Source: Candidatus Cryptobacteroides faecipullorum (GTDB taxonomy: Bacteria; Bacteroidota; Bacteroidia; Bacteroidales; UBA932). Taken from it: a stretch of DNA of 64,000 nt. Of this stretch, positions 1 through 7,699 are shown one piece after another. Made by a program: the position numbers and the translations under genes. The stretch spans positions 1 to 64,000 of the forward strand of contig JADIMH010000022.1 of the NCBI GenBank assembly GCA_017694885.1, in the 5' to 3' direction. A model generated the notes under the pieces. It saw nothing but the letters and a program-made list of their open reading frames with translations. It did no database searches and was not told the DNA's origin. Position 1 is the first letter of the stretch; the number at the start of each line of letters is the position of its first letter.

Positions 1-59
1 CCGACCTTGTGGTCCGAGCAATACTGCTCTACCTCATTGATTTCTTCCCGTGTCATCAT
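1..59 (-). CDS. Partial ORF at left edge, resembles IS66-type accessory protein (TnpA)
   Basis: The reverse strand starts ATGATGACACGG at 59 and stays open to the window edge, encoding MMTREEINEVEQYCSDHKV. Too short for the ORF track. From memory, the motif T-R-E-E-I-x-E-V-x-x-Y-C resembles the start of the small IS66-family accessory ORF of Bacteroidales, which normally precedes tnpB and the transposase. A good promoter lies just upstream (78-108). Only 19 residues are visible, so the assignment is tentative; it could also be a chromosomal gene next to the capsule locus. Confidence 0.45.
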   Translation of the reverse strand, partial: MMTREEINEVEQYCSDHKV

Positions 60-77
60 ATCCTTTCCGTTTTTATG

Positions 78-108
78 CAAATGTAGCCAGAAGAATTCCC
101 GGCTACAA
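78..108 (-). promoter_or_regulatory. Bacteroidota-type promoter for the left-edge ORF
   Basis: On the reverse strand a TTG (106-108) is followed by exactly 20 bp and then TACATTTG (78-85), matching the Bacteroidota consensus TTG-N19-21-TAnnTTTG. The predicted start of transcription is about 12 nt upstream of the ATG at 59. A 6-bp inverted repeat (gtagcc / ggctac) lies across the spacer and could be an operator or part of a mobile-element end. Confidence 0.6.
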
Positions 109-165
109 TATGCATTTTATCGGAGGCTTACGATTTTCTGAAGAGAGCGCACTTTGCGAGCCTCA

Positions 166-220
166 AGTGACCACTTTTGAAGTGGTACATTTGAAAACGC
201 TACAGCGGGTACATTCAAAG
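166..220. repeat. Short repeats and hairpin between capsule locus and left-edge ORF
   Basis: Two near-copies of GGTACATTYAAA occur at 184-196 and 208-219, beside a 7-bp hairpin (accactt-ttg-aagtggt, 170-186). Repeated short motifs of this kind are typical of the ends of insertion sequences. They lie between the last capsule gene (wbuC-like) and the probable IS66-type ORF, so they may mark an element end. The exact boundary cannot be set from this window. Confidence 0.4.
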
Positions 221-251
221 TGATATAGTCATATCCGGACAGAACCGACGC

Positions 252-716
252 TTACTTTGGCTGATATGAACAGAAATCACAGGCATCAGTATCGCAGCCA
301 TTCAGAAAAATGAATTTTTGAGCTAACTTTTGCGCCCACCTTTCACTCCCATCTTCTCCATATTTACCGTCTTTCGCTTCGAGGATTACGCTCGGTTCGA
401 AGACTTCGACTGTGTGCCAGGCTCCGGCAGGAATCTGGCAGCCATAGCGACCTTCTGAAGGACAGAGGGTGATACGGTCAGTTTCGTTGCCGCAGGCATC
501 GTACAGCACCTCATCCAGCCTGCCGCACAGACAAACCACGCTTTCTGAGGACATCGGATGCCTATGGATATCCACCTTCGTTCCTGGAAGAAGCGCATTG
601 AGCATCCTTTGGGAGCTGTCTGAGCCGGAATTGCGCAAATCCACATTTGTCCGAAGCCGCGGATTTCCCGCAGCCTCGGCAAACAGGTTTTCTATAAAGC
701 CCTTGGTAAATTCCAT
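252..716 (-). CDS. WbuC family cupin metalloprotein
   Basis: 154 aa. A small cupin with an N-terminal helical part (residues 1-45) and a metal-site pattern H-x-H at about 51-53 (DIHRHP), a downstream E (SESVV) and a later H (AGAWHTVEV), plus the QRMLNAL segment that I associate with the WbuC family. WbuC-type cupins are found at the ends of O-antigen/capsule clusters making 6-deoxy-amino sugars; the precise reaction is not established. It starts 7 nt after the aminotransferase gene, as the last gene of the capsule operon. Cytoplasmic, no signal peptide. The C-terminal tail has three cysteines (CDTDACDFC), which is unusual and could bind metal. Confidence 0.8.
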   Translation of the reverse strand: MEFTKGFIENLFAEAAGNPRLRTNVDLRNSGSDSSQRMLNALLPGTKVDIHRHPMSSESVVCLCGRLDEVLYDACGNETDRITLCPSEGRYGCQIPAGAWHTVEVFEPSVILEAKDGKYGEDGSERWAQKLAQKFIFLNGCDTDACDFCSYQPK

Positions 717-723
717 GTAAATG

Positions 724-1983
724 CTACTTCTCTATCGCCGACTTGATAGTATCTACTATATACCTGACATCTTCATCACTTACATATGGGCCGGCAGGAA
801 GGCACATACCGACCTTGAAAATACTTTCGGATATGCCGTTGACATAAGCCGGAGCACTCTTATATACCGGCTGCTTGTGCATAGGCTTCCAGACAGGACG
901 AGACTCGATCTTATGATCAAGCATATATATCCGGAGAGCCTCTACATTTTCATTCGGCTGGCAGTCCGTAACAGGATTGTCAACCGCGTGGATAACACCC
1001 GCTGCACCGCCTACAGCAGTCTTGATGACTGTCTTATATGCATTCTCCTGTCCCTTTATTCTGACAGAAGGGTCAATAGTCATTGCACATAACCAGAAAT
1101 TGGCATCATAGTCCGGACCCGGTGCCTTGTGAATCTTTATTCCAGGAATATCTGCCAGCAATTCCTCATAAAGCTTTTGAACATGTTTATGATGCGCTAT
1201 ATGATCATTGACGACCGTCATCTGTCCGCGTCCGATACCCGCGCAGATATTACTGAGCCTGTAATTGTAACCGATTGCCGAATGCTGATAATAAGGATAA
1301 GCATCACGGGCCTGTGTCGCATACCACATGATGTTGTTCCTGCTCTCATCGTCAGCGCAGATAAGCGCTCCCCCACCGGAAGTGGTAATCATTTTATTGC
1401 CATTGAAACTGAGCACTCCGAATCTTCCGAAGGTCCCCAATACACGGCCTTTCCAGCGTGAACCGAATCCCTCTGCGGCATCTTCAATGACAGGGATATC
1501 ATACCTGTTCGCAATATCCATAATCCGGTCGCAATCATACGGCATACCATAAAGAGCGACCGGAACAATCGCCTTAGGCTTTTTCCCCGTCTTGGCAATC
1601 CTGTCCTTAATGGCCTCTTCAAGAAGATCCGGATCCATATTCCAAGAATCTTTCTCAGAATCGATAAATACCGGAGTCGCCCCAAGATATGTTATCGGAT
1701 GCGATGATGCACAGAAAGTAAAGCTTTGTACGCAGACTTCATCTCCAGGACCGACCCCGCAGGCAAGCAATGCCAAATGTACGGCAGCGGTCCCGGCAGA
1801 AAGAGCCACGACCTTCTTACCCTCTCCGACAAAGTTTTCAAGATCCTTTTCAAAGGCATTCACATTAGGGCCGAGAGGAACGACCCAGTTTGTATCAAAT
1901 GCCTCTTTCACATATTTCTGCTCAAGCCCTGCTTCTGACATATGCGCCAGACAGAGATAAATCGTTTTTCTTTCTTCTGACAT
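724..1983 (-). CDS. DegT/DnrJ/EryC1 family PLP-dependent sugar aminotransferase
   Basis: 419 aa, normal length for the family. The PLP lysine is K197 in SFNGNKMITT; VIEDAAEG (about 166-173) supplies the aspartate that contacts the pyridine nitrogen, and SAGTAAVHLA (62-71) binds phosphate. These enzymes transfer an amino group from glutamate to a 4-keto (or 3-keto) NDP-sugar. With the FlaA1/PglF-type dehydratase at 27.5 kb, the GNAT at 2.7 kb and the PglC-like transferase, the likely product is a 4-amino-4,6-dideoxy sugar nucleotide of the bacillosamine type (inference). Gap to the upstream sugar transferase is 21 nt. Similar to PglE/PseC; the exact substrate cannot be decided. Confidence 0.9.
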   Translation of the reverse strand: MSEERKTIYLCLAHMSEAGLEQKYVKEAFDTNWVVPLGPNVNAFEKDLENFVGEGKKVVALSAGTAAVHLALLACGVGPGDEVCVQSFTFCASSHPITYLGATPVFIDSEKDSWNMDPDLLEEAIKDRIAKTGKKPKAIVPVALYGMPYDCDRIMDIANRYDIPVIEDAAEGFGSRWKGRVLGTFGRFGVLSFNGNKMITTSGGGALICADDESRNNIMWYATQARDAYPYYQHSAIGYNYRLSNICAGIGRGQMTVVNDHIAHHKHVQKLYEELLADIPGIKIHKAPGPDYDANFWLCAMTIDPSVRIKGQENAYKTVIKTAVGGAAGVIHAVDNPVTDCQPNENVEALRIYMLDHKIESRPVWKPMHKQPVYKSAPAYVNGISESIFKVGMCLPAGPYVSDEDVRYIVDTIKSAIEK

Positions 1984-2004
1984 AGCTTTTATGTATATTA
2001 TAGA

Positions 2005-2700
2005 TTATATTTCTTCTCCTGCATAGTGAATCTTTTTCCCGGTAACCGTAGCCAAGATCATCTGTATATCTTTAATAAAGCTATAATGATGATAGTAATA
2101 ACAGTTCAGGCGTACTTTATCAGGATAAATGACATTATCGTTGTACCAGACGGCTATTTCCTGATCGCTCATTCCGGAAAAATCCGGAACAACGGCAACC
2201 GCCTTTTTCAACTCTTCATATTTCCCGGCCCTGATATCGGCAACAAACGCCGCTATCATCTCATCTTCAAGCCGGTATTTTAAAGTAGCCGGACCGGTAA
2301 TCCCGGGACGCAGATTCAAGATATCCCTATCGGAGCCTGTAAGTCTATCAGCATACCCAGGAACATCCGGACGCGGACCGACAAAACTCATATTACCGAC
2401 AAGGACATCCCATAAACCTGGAAGTTCATCTATCTTATAGTGCCTTAACTTTGCCCCGAACGGTGTAATGCGGGAATCACCGGCAACACTAACCGTTGAT
2501 CCGCTGTGTTTTACAGTCATAGAACGGAACTTATGACAATCAAACAGTTTCCCGTCCTTGCCGACCCTTTTCTGAACAAAAAAGACCGGACCTCCCGGCA
2601 TCTTGACTTTAACCAATATCGCAGTAACCAGAATGACCGGCCACAAACAAAGCAGTCCGAAAAAGGCTACCACCCTGTCAAATAGGAATTTTATAACCAT
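2005..2700 (-). CDS. Initiating sugar transferase, PglC-like monotopic phosphoglycosyltransferase
   Basis: 231 aa, bacterial sugar transferase family (PF02397). One N-terminal hydrophobic segment (residues about 8-30, VVAFFGLLCLWPVILV) and the family core with FFVQKRVGKDGKLF and KFRSMTV, then DELPGLWDVLVGNMSFVGPRPDVP. It transfers a phospho-sugar from a UDP-sugar to undecaprenyl phosphate, the first step of capsule repeat synthesis, at the inner membrane. The short form lacking the four extra N-terminal helices of WcaJ is PglC-like. Its stop directly abuts the upstream GNAT gene end (2701), so the two are translationally tight. Likely substrate: an acetylated diamino sugar, from context. Confidence 0.92.
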   Translation of the reverse strand: MVIKFLFDRVVAFFGLLCLWPVILVTAILVKVKMPGGPVFFVQKRVGKDGKLFDCHKFRSMTVKHSGSTVSVAGDSRITPFGAKLRHYKIDELPGLWDVLVGNMSFVGPRPDVPGYADRLTGSDRDILNLRPGITGPATLKYRLEDEMIAAFVADIRAGKYEELKKAVAVVPDFSGMSDQEIAVWYNDNVIYPDKVRLNCYYYHHYSFIKDIQMILATVTGKKIHYAGEEI

Positions 2701-3294
2701 TTATTTCTTATTTAGATACTCGACGTAATAATAACCGTCCGGCAATTCTTTGACAATCTTAACATCATTAACGGCTTTGGATGATGCTATTGATTTTACA
2801 TTATCTTTAGAAATCGTGGCGAATAACCGGAATTCCATTTTACGGCAAATCTCAGTAGTCAGACGCCCCATTTCCTTAGCGATTCCTTGACCTTGAAACC
2901 TCGGATCGACTATTTTACCTCTGAATGCCTGCTTATTTGCAAAAAAACGCAGGAAACAGTAACCTGCCAAAACATTATCCTTATAACAGCCTATCATAAG
3001 GAAAGCCTTGTTTCTATTGATTTTACGCAACGATTCCAAATCGAATCCATGAGGATTGAAAAACTTGAAAGCTTCTTTAGGCTGCTCTGAAAAAAAAGTT
3101 TCAAGCCCTTTCAGATCATTGGCTTCTATGCTTCTGAATACCAGGTCAGGTCTATTTGACAATGTACCTATATTCTTAACTGTATTTTTCAGTCTTTTAC
3201 CATAAAGGACATAGAATAACATAGAGTTGCACCATTCAACTATACTCCATATAAATGTCAGATGATGTTTGATATAAAGTAAAAGTTTAACCAT
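2701..3294 (-). CDS. GNAT family N-acetyltransferase
   Basis: 197 aa. The acetyl-CoA loop is visible as DPRFQGQGIAKEM (about 136-148), preceded by strands resembling the GNAT core (AGYCFLRFF). The N-terminal 45 residues form an extra hydrophobic/helical stretch before the domain. Position between the initiating transferase and an epimerase/CapK remnant suggests it N-acetylates the amino sugar made by the DegT aminotransferase, like PseH or WecD, rather than the left-handed-helix PglD. Function on sugar is inferred from context; it could act on another amine. Confidence 0.8.
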   Translation of the reverse strand: MVKLLLYIKHHLTFIWSIVEWCNSMLFYVLYGKRLKNTVKNIGTLSNRPDLVFRSIEANDLKGLETFFSEQPKEAFKFFNPHGFDLESLRKINRNKAFLMIGCYKDNVLAGYCFLRFFANKQAFRGKIVDPRFQGQGIAKEMGRLTTEICRKMEFRLFATISKDNVKSIASSKAVNDVKIVKELPDGYYYVEYLNKK

Positions 3295-3309
3295 AATTTA
3301 AAATTTATG

Positions 3310-3444
3310 TCATTTCATATTGTTGACTATCATCTTACGCTTACCTGATGATAAAACAGGAATATTATCTACATACTCATATACGAAATTAGCATTGTTA
3401 CCTAAATAACCGCGCAAATTTTTTTCCAATTCATTAGGCAATGG
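3310..3444 (-). pseudogene. C-terminal remnant of a CapK/PaaK-type adenylate-forming enzyme
   Basis: In one reverse frame the stretch reads PLPNELEKNLRGYLGNNANF...NIPVLSSGKRKMIVNNMK then stop (TGA at 3310-3312), about 44 residues. A tail with the form IP-x3-SGKR-K is what I expect at the C-terminus of CapK-like (phenylacetate-CoA-ligase-like) capsule proteins, with the lysine of the adenylating fold. There is no start or N-terminal domain. It lies 15 nt upstream of the GNAT gene, where a full capK would normally sit. It joins directly to the truncated epimerase ORF, so an internal deletion is the simplest explanation. Confidence 0.65.
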
Positions 3445-3892
3445 TATAGATAGCATGGTCGCCCGTCAAAGGGAAATGCCGAGGAGCATCACACGGAATT
3501 ACACATCCATTGTTATGGAACTTTGCCATATCCGAAGGAGTCTGAGGGAATACAATCTTCTTGCAGCCAATACTCTTCATCCAATTCAGCACATTGAGAG
3601 TTCCGATTGTAATGCTTTCAAATAAATCTATAGGATTGAAAGCATACCTCGATGGTAGAGAACTTGCAAAGTGAGCTACTGCATAGATATTCTCTTTCGG
3701 CAAAATATCAAAGGCGTCTGGATTTTTAATATCTACAGAGTAATATCTCATACCCCTATCGGCAAAAAAATGATTGTCATCTTTTCTGTGACCGACAGCA
3801 ATCACATCATAACCTTGGTTTTTCATATGCAGGGAAATATATGCGCCAAGATTTCCTGTTGCACCAAATACAATAATTGTTTTCATACGCAA
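3434..3892 (-). pseudogene. NAD-dependent epimerase/dehydratase, truncated (N-terminal half only)
   Basis: 152 aa against about 290-320 for the family. Residues 4-18 carry the Rossmann motif VFGATGNLGAYIS; AVAHFASSLPSRY and VFPQTPSD follow, but the ORF stops at DHAIYTIA, exactly where the catalytic Y-x3-K motif (YTIA-K) should continue. The N-terminal half cannot supply substrate binding, so it is almost certainly inactive. Downstream sequence switches to the end of a CapK-like gene in another frame, indicating loss of the second half of the epimerase and most of capK. The start could be the third codon (MKTIIVFG) instead of the first. Confidence 0.75.
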
Positions 3893-4204
3893 ATAGAAAC
3901 GGTTATAACATGCCTAATATAAGGCGATTAACATGAAATTTATCAGTTTTGACAAGCCCATAGAAGCACTCATTGCGGTAACAAGCGCAAGGGCGGATGA
4001 GGGTTATGTAGTTTTTTAATGTTAAGGATTATGAAATTACATACACTTATGTGCGTGAAGAAGATGCCCGGGAATCCATTCTTGTTGGTAAAGAAGAGAA
4101 GAATCATCGTTGCAAGGAAAACTGGAGAAAACCAATGAAGGCGATAAGGCGTTTAACAATTCTAATGTAAAACTTTTGCTTCGTTGTCAACATATTCTTC
4201 TGAA
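3893..4204. other. 312-bp gap with no intact gene
   Basis: Between the truncated epimerase and the GT4 gene. The plus strand holds a short reading frame (3933-4019, MKFISFDKPIEALIAV... stop) and then another frame open for about 43 codons (DYEITYTYVREEDARES...). Neither has a family I recognise. They run opposite to the operon and look like fragments of an inserted, decayed gene rather than a working one. No promoter or terminator is evident. Confidence 0.4.
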
Positions 4205-5359
4205 TTACATTATTTCATTATAGAAGTCGTATAAGCACTTTCGTACAAAACCTTGCTCAAAACGTGACACTATCATCGGCCGCGCATTTTCAGCCAATGA
4301 ATTACAAAGATACTTATTCTCAAGAAGATTGGTCATAGCTTTACATAAAGCCGAAGAGTCTTTTGATGGCACTATGATTCCATTATTTCCGTCTTCAATA
4401 ATCTCTCGGCTGCCATTTATATCCGTAACAATGCAAGGAAGTCCCATGGCCCCCGCTTCTATTGGAGTATTCGGGAATCCTTCTCTATAACTAGGTAGCA
4501 CGAAACAGTCAGCAGCGCTATAATAGTTAACCAGGTCTCGGCCAAATACTGGACCTGTCATTATAATGGAGGGTAAATGTTCTATTATTTCTTTTGATTT
4601 CTCACTGATTGGATCCAAATTATCCTCTTTAGATCCAACCAATAGGAGGCGAGATTCAGGATGAGAAGAATACAACTCATTGAAAGCTTCCACTAGCTCA
4701 TTGATTCCCTTATCTTTGACAATCCTACCCACATACAGAAATGTGAACTCATGGTCTATACCATACCTGCATCTCAACTTATGTCCTTCCTCTTTAACGG
4801 ATTCCGTTTTATCCCAATAGTTTATATCAACTCCCCTAACATTTCCATAGCCAAGGACTTTCATGGGTTTCTTCGTAATATGCGCCTGTAGATCCTGAAG
4901 AACGCCTTGCCCTTCAGGTATAATATGAGTGGCACAAAGACAAAGAATCTTATCCGTTAGCATAAGAATAGACCTCCTTACACCTGTAGTTGTAGGCCAT
5001 ACCAACCCAGTGAAAGTGTGTACCCTACGTGGTACTCGACATATCCAAGCGGCCATCATGCATAGAAGACCAGCCTTCGGTGTCATGGAATGGACCATAT
5101 ATGGCTTTTCCTTCATGAAAACTCTAATCATCCGGAATAGTGCAATGATGTCTTTTGAGAGCGAGATGTGTCGCTCCATTGGAACCGCAATAGTTCGCAC
5201 TCCATCTGTAGTATTTATTTGCTCAAGCTCCTTACCCGGAGAAGAAAGTGCAATTACTTCATATTGTTCAGAAAGCTCTTTCAGCAATCCTGTACAAAAA
5301 CTTGTTAAGGACTTCGGCACCGTTGTCGCTCGAATTATTTTTTTCTTATTTTCTGCCAT
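4205..5359 (-). CDS. Glycosyltransferase family 4 (GT-B fold)
   Basis: 384 aa, normal length. The C-terminal donor-binding domain has FLYVGRIVKDKGI (about 227-239) and the E-x7-E motif EGFPNTPIE followed by AGAMGLPCIVTD, typical of retaining GT4 enzymes. The N-terminal domain has VHSMTPKAGLL and HTFTGLVWP, reminiscent of CapM-type transferases. It should add one sugar to the undecaprenyl-linked repeat unit on the cytoplasmic face. Spacing to the upstream nucleotidyltransferase-like gene is 19 nt. Sugar specificity cannot be predicted. Confidence 0.92.
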   Translation of the reverse strand: MAENKKKIIRATTVPKSLTSFCTGLLKELSEQYEVIALSSPGKELEQINTTDGVRTIAVPMERHISLSKDIIALFRMIRVFMKEKPYMVHSMTPKAGLLCMMAAWICRVPRRVHTFTGLVWPTTTGVRRSILMLTDKILCLCATHIIPEGQGVLQDLQAHITKKPMKVLGYGNVRGVDINYWDKTESVKEEGHKLRCRYGIDHEFTFLYVGRIVKDKGINELVEAFNELYSSHPESRLLLVGSKEDNLDPISEKSKEIIEHLPSIIMTGPVFGRDLVNYYSAADCFVLPSYREGFPNTPIEAGAMGLPCIVTDINGSREIIEDGNNGIIVPSKDSSALCKAMTNLLENKYLCNSLAENARPMIVSRFEQGFVRKCLYDFYNEIM

Positions 5360-5378
5360 ATCTACTATCTTGATAACG

Positions 5379-6500
5379 TTATTTCAGTTCTTTTTCTCTT
5401 ATGTATCTGACTCTTCGCCATAACGAAATTCGTAAGATTCCTACTGGAGTCCATAAGACATCCGCGGGGTAATATTTAATAAGTCTGAATGTATGTTTCG
5501 CCCATTGAAACATCAGTTGAAGTTTATTCCCTTTATTTAGTTTTTTAAGCCGTGCATCGTAATGGCCAAAATTCCCTGCCTGCATTATTTCTTCCAGCAG
5601 AAATCTGCCAGCCCTCTCGTTTGGAGTCGGCAAGGGAGTGGACTCATTAACGAATATGGAATCCATTTTCTCATTATCAAATAGATGCCAAAGTACCCAT
5701 GCAGATGCCGCAGCAAAGTGTTCCAGCCTGAAATGACTGATTAATACACCGATTGTTTTTCTATCCTCTTCCTTCACATTTTGAAGAATGAAATACAAAT
5801 CCATCATCTGCCTAAGGCCAACGCCTTCATACAACAGATGCCAGAAGTTGTGGTTTAATGCAAGGATTACACTGAATACATCGTCAGGTACTCTGCAGCC
5901 CAATGTCTCATTAAATACTATATGATTTTTCCCTTCTCCCTTGAACCATTTCTGCAAACGTTTATTCCTGATTAGATTTCGGCTGATGGAAGGACGATAA
6001 TGCAGTTCTACCTCAGTATTAGGGAAAATACTTATGTCAGCATGATGATAGTCATAATAATGCATCTTCCTCGTTCTTCGTGCCCACTCTATAGCCTCTT
6101 TCGGTTCGGCTATCATCCACATGTCAATGTCTCCAGGCTGTCGATATTGATTTAGTGGGAAAGGATATCGATTCGCAAATGCCTGTCCTTTTAAAAGACA
6201 ACTCTCGTAGCCGTCTTTACCTATTGATTCAGATAATTCTTTGCAGTGGACTTCTATTGTCTTATTCTTTTGCTGAATCTGAAGCACAGATGCTATCCAT
6301 TGCATCTTCAGTGACGCAGGTATGTATATCAACTGTTTTTGTTCTTCTAAAAGTTGAATACCATGAAAGCATACACCCACTAAAGCCTGCCCTTCCGCCA
6401 AACGATAGAGTATACTCCACTCCTCTGGGAGAGGAATATGGGAGAGACAATCTCGTTTATGCAGCGAGACTTGGATAAGTTCGAAAAAAAGGCTATTCAT
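5379..6500 (-). CDS. Nucleotidyltransferase-fold family protein (PF14907-like)
   Basis: 373 aa. The segment GQAFANRYPFPLNQYRQPGDIDMWM (quoted in part: RQPGDIDMWM, about 140) has the PGDID pattern that carries the metal-binding acidic pair of this nucleotidyltransferase-fold family, found often in polysaccharide clusters. Other conserved-looking parts are VELHYRPS and LNHNFWHLLYEGVGLRQMMDLY. The biological reaction of the family is not known to me. The ATG overlaps a TAG stop of a vanished upstream frame (AATGAATAG), suggesting it was once translationally coupled to a gene now lost. Cytoplasmic. Confidence 0.75.
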   Translation of the reverse strand: MNSLFFELIQVSLHKRDCLSHIPLPEEWSILYRLAEGQALVGVCFHGIQLLEEQKQLIYIPASLKMQWIASVLQIQQKNKTIEVHCKELSESIGKDGYESCLLKGQAFANRYPFPLNQYRQPGDIDMWMIAEPKEAIEWARRTRKMHYYDYHHADISIFPNTEVELHYRPSISRNLIRNKRLQKWFKGEGKNHIVFNETLGCRVPDDVFSVILALNHNFWHLLYEGVGLRQMMDLYFILQNVKEEDRKTIGVLISHFRLEHFAAASAWVLWHLFDNEKMDSIFVNESTPLPTPNERAGRFLLEEIMQAGNFGHYDARLKKLNKGNKLQLMFQWAKHTFRLIKYYPADVLWTPVGILRISLWRRVRYIREKELK

Positions 6501-6724
6501 TGAATCCTTCTATGACCATATTTGTAAACAATTTTGCTCCTTTGTCATTCTTATGAGGTGATCATTGAAAATAGTGGCGGCATTTAGGAAAACATGTCCC
6601 GATATGGAATTGCAAAAGAAAAACTCGTTTTGTTTTTGCCGATCTCTTCAGTATCGCTGAATGTGAATGAAGGAAACTACCTTTTAAGGGACAATAATGA
6701 GTAACAGGAATTCCCCCTTCCATA
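6501..6724 (-). pseudogene. 224-bp gap with the tail of a lost gene
   Basis: The reverse strand just before the nucleotidyltransferase-fold gene reads NDKGAKLFTNMVIEGFNE then TAG, with the stop overlapping the next gene's ATG as in normal operon coupling. Going upstream this frame meets a stop after about 22 codons, so only a C-terminal scrap remains. The rest (6560-6724) has no convincing coding frame; ORF 6562..6744 on the same strand has no recognisable features. I infer a deleted or decayed capsule gene of unknown type. Confidence 0.4.
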
Positions 6725-7699
6725 TTACTTCCGCACCTTGTCATTATAATACCTCAGCACCCATTCTGTTGCTTTGATGCCAAAGAGCTTGTTTACAAAT
6801 GCAGCCTTTCGTACTTTTGGATTATTTGTATAATCAAGCAACCATTTATACTCCAATAGATCTTGTCTCTTCTCTTTTGGCATTTTTGAAGCCAATGATA
6901 ATAAGATACAGAACTCATATGCCAGAAAAGAATACAATGCGTTCTTAGCCTCTTGTGAGAAAGAACGGTTCTCTATTTTATCTAGTTCAGATTTAATGAT
7001 ATTGAGGACATCGTTGAAGCTCTTCTCTCCACCAGATGCCGTTATGCTGCCTGCCCTGTTCTGACGATAGGCATAAACATATTGATTGACAAACATACAC
7101 TCCTTTGAACCATCCAGCAAATCAATGAACCAAGGGATGTCTTCAGATATCGTTCCTTTTATAAATCGAAGTCCTATGTCTGAAAGTGATTTCCTAGAAA
7201 TCACTTTCAGACATGCGCTCATTGGCATCGTCCCAGACGCCACCAATAAACGCATGGCTGTGTTTTTATCTACAGGCTTACCTAATGAGTTATCATACTT
7301 TACCCAAGGTTTATATGTATGTGTGTCATTAAAAAAATATGAACAATTGAACCCGACAAAATCACATTCCGGATATGACTGTACCGTATCCATTAACTCC
7401 TGTAATGCTGAGGAAGAAACCCAAAAGTCATCACTATCGACGAAAATAATATAATCGCCAGTCGCATTGTCCAACCCCACGTTTCTAGCATCTGATAAAC
7501 CTCCATTGACCTTATGGATTACTTTGACTCTCTGATCTTTATTTGCCCACTGTTCGCAAAGAGATGGACAATTATCAGGTGAACCATCATCTACCAAAAT
7601 AACTTCAATATCACGATACGTTTGCGCTACAATACTCTCAACACACTCGTCTAGATATCTCTCTACTTTATAGACAGGTAATATAAAGCTTACTTTCAT
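6725..7699 (-). CDS. Glycosyltransferase family 2 (GT-A fold)
   Basis: 324 aa. Starts MKVSFILPVYKVERYLDECV, the standard GT2 beginning; VILVDDGSPDNCP (about 34-46) binds the nucleotide and IIFVDSDDFW (about 88-97) is the metal-binding DxD-like motif. The C-terminal 100 residues are helical and less conserved. Adds a sugar from an NDP donor to the lipid-linked repeat. The start codon overlaps the stop of the upstream FrhB-like gene by 4 nt (ATGA), showing translational coupling. Sugar unknown. Confidence 0.93.
   Translation of the reverse strand: MKVSFILPVYKVERYLDECVESIVAQTYRDIEVILVDDGSPDNCPSLCEQWANKDQRVKVIHKVNGGLSDARNVGLDNATGDYIIFVDSDDFWVSSSALQELMDTVQSYPECDFVGFNCSYFFNDTHTYKPWVKYDNSLGKPVDKNTAMRLLVASGTMPMSACLKVISRKSLSDIGLRFIKGTISEDIPWFIDLLDGSKECMFVNQYVYAYRQNRAGSITASGGEKSFNDVLNIIKSELDKIENRSFSQEAKNALYSFLAYEFCILLSLASKMPKEKRQDLLEYKWLLDYTNNPKVRKAAFVNKLFGIKATEWVLRYYNDKVRK

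Noticed and set aside
6562-6744. 60-aa minus-strand ORF
   Set aside because: No family features; overlaps the end of the GT2 gene and looks like chance opening in decayed sequence.
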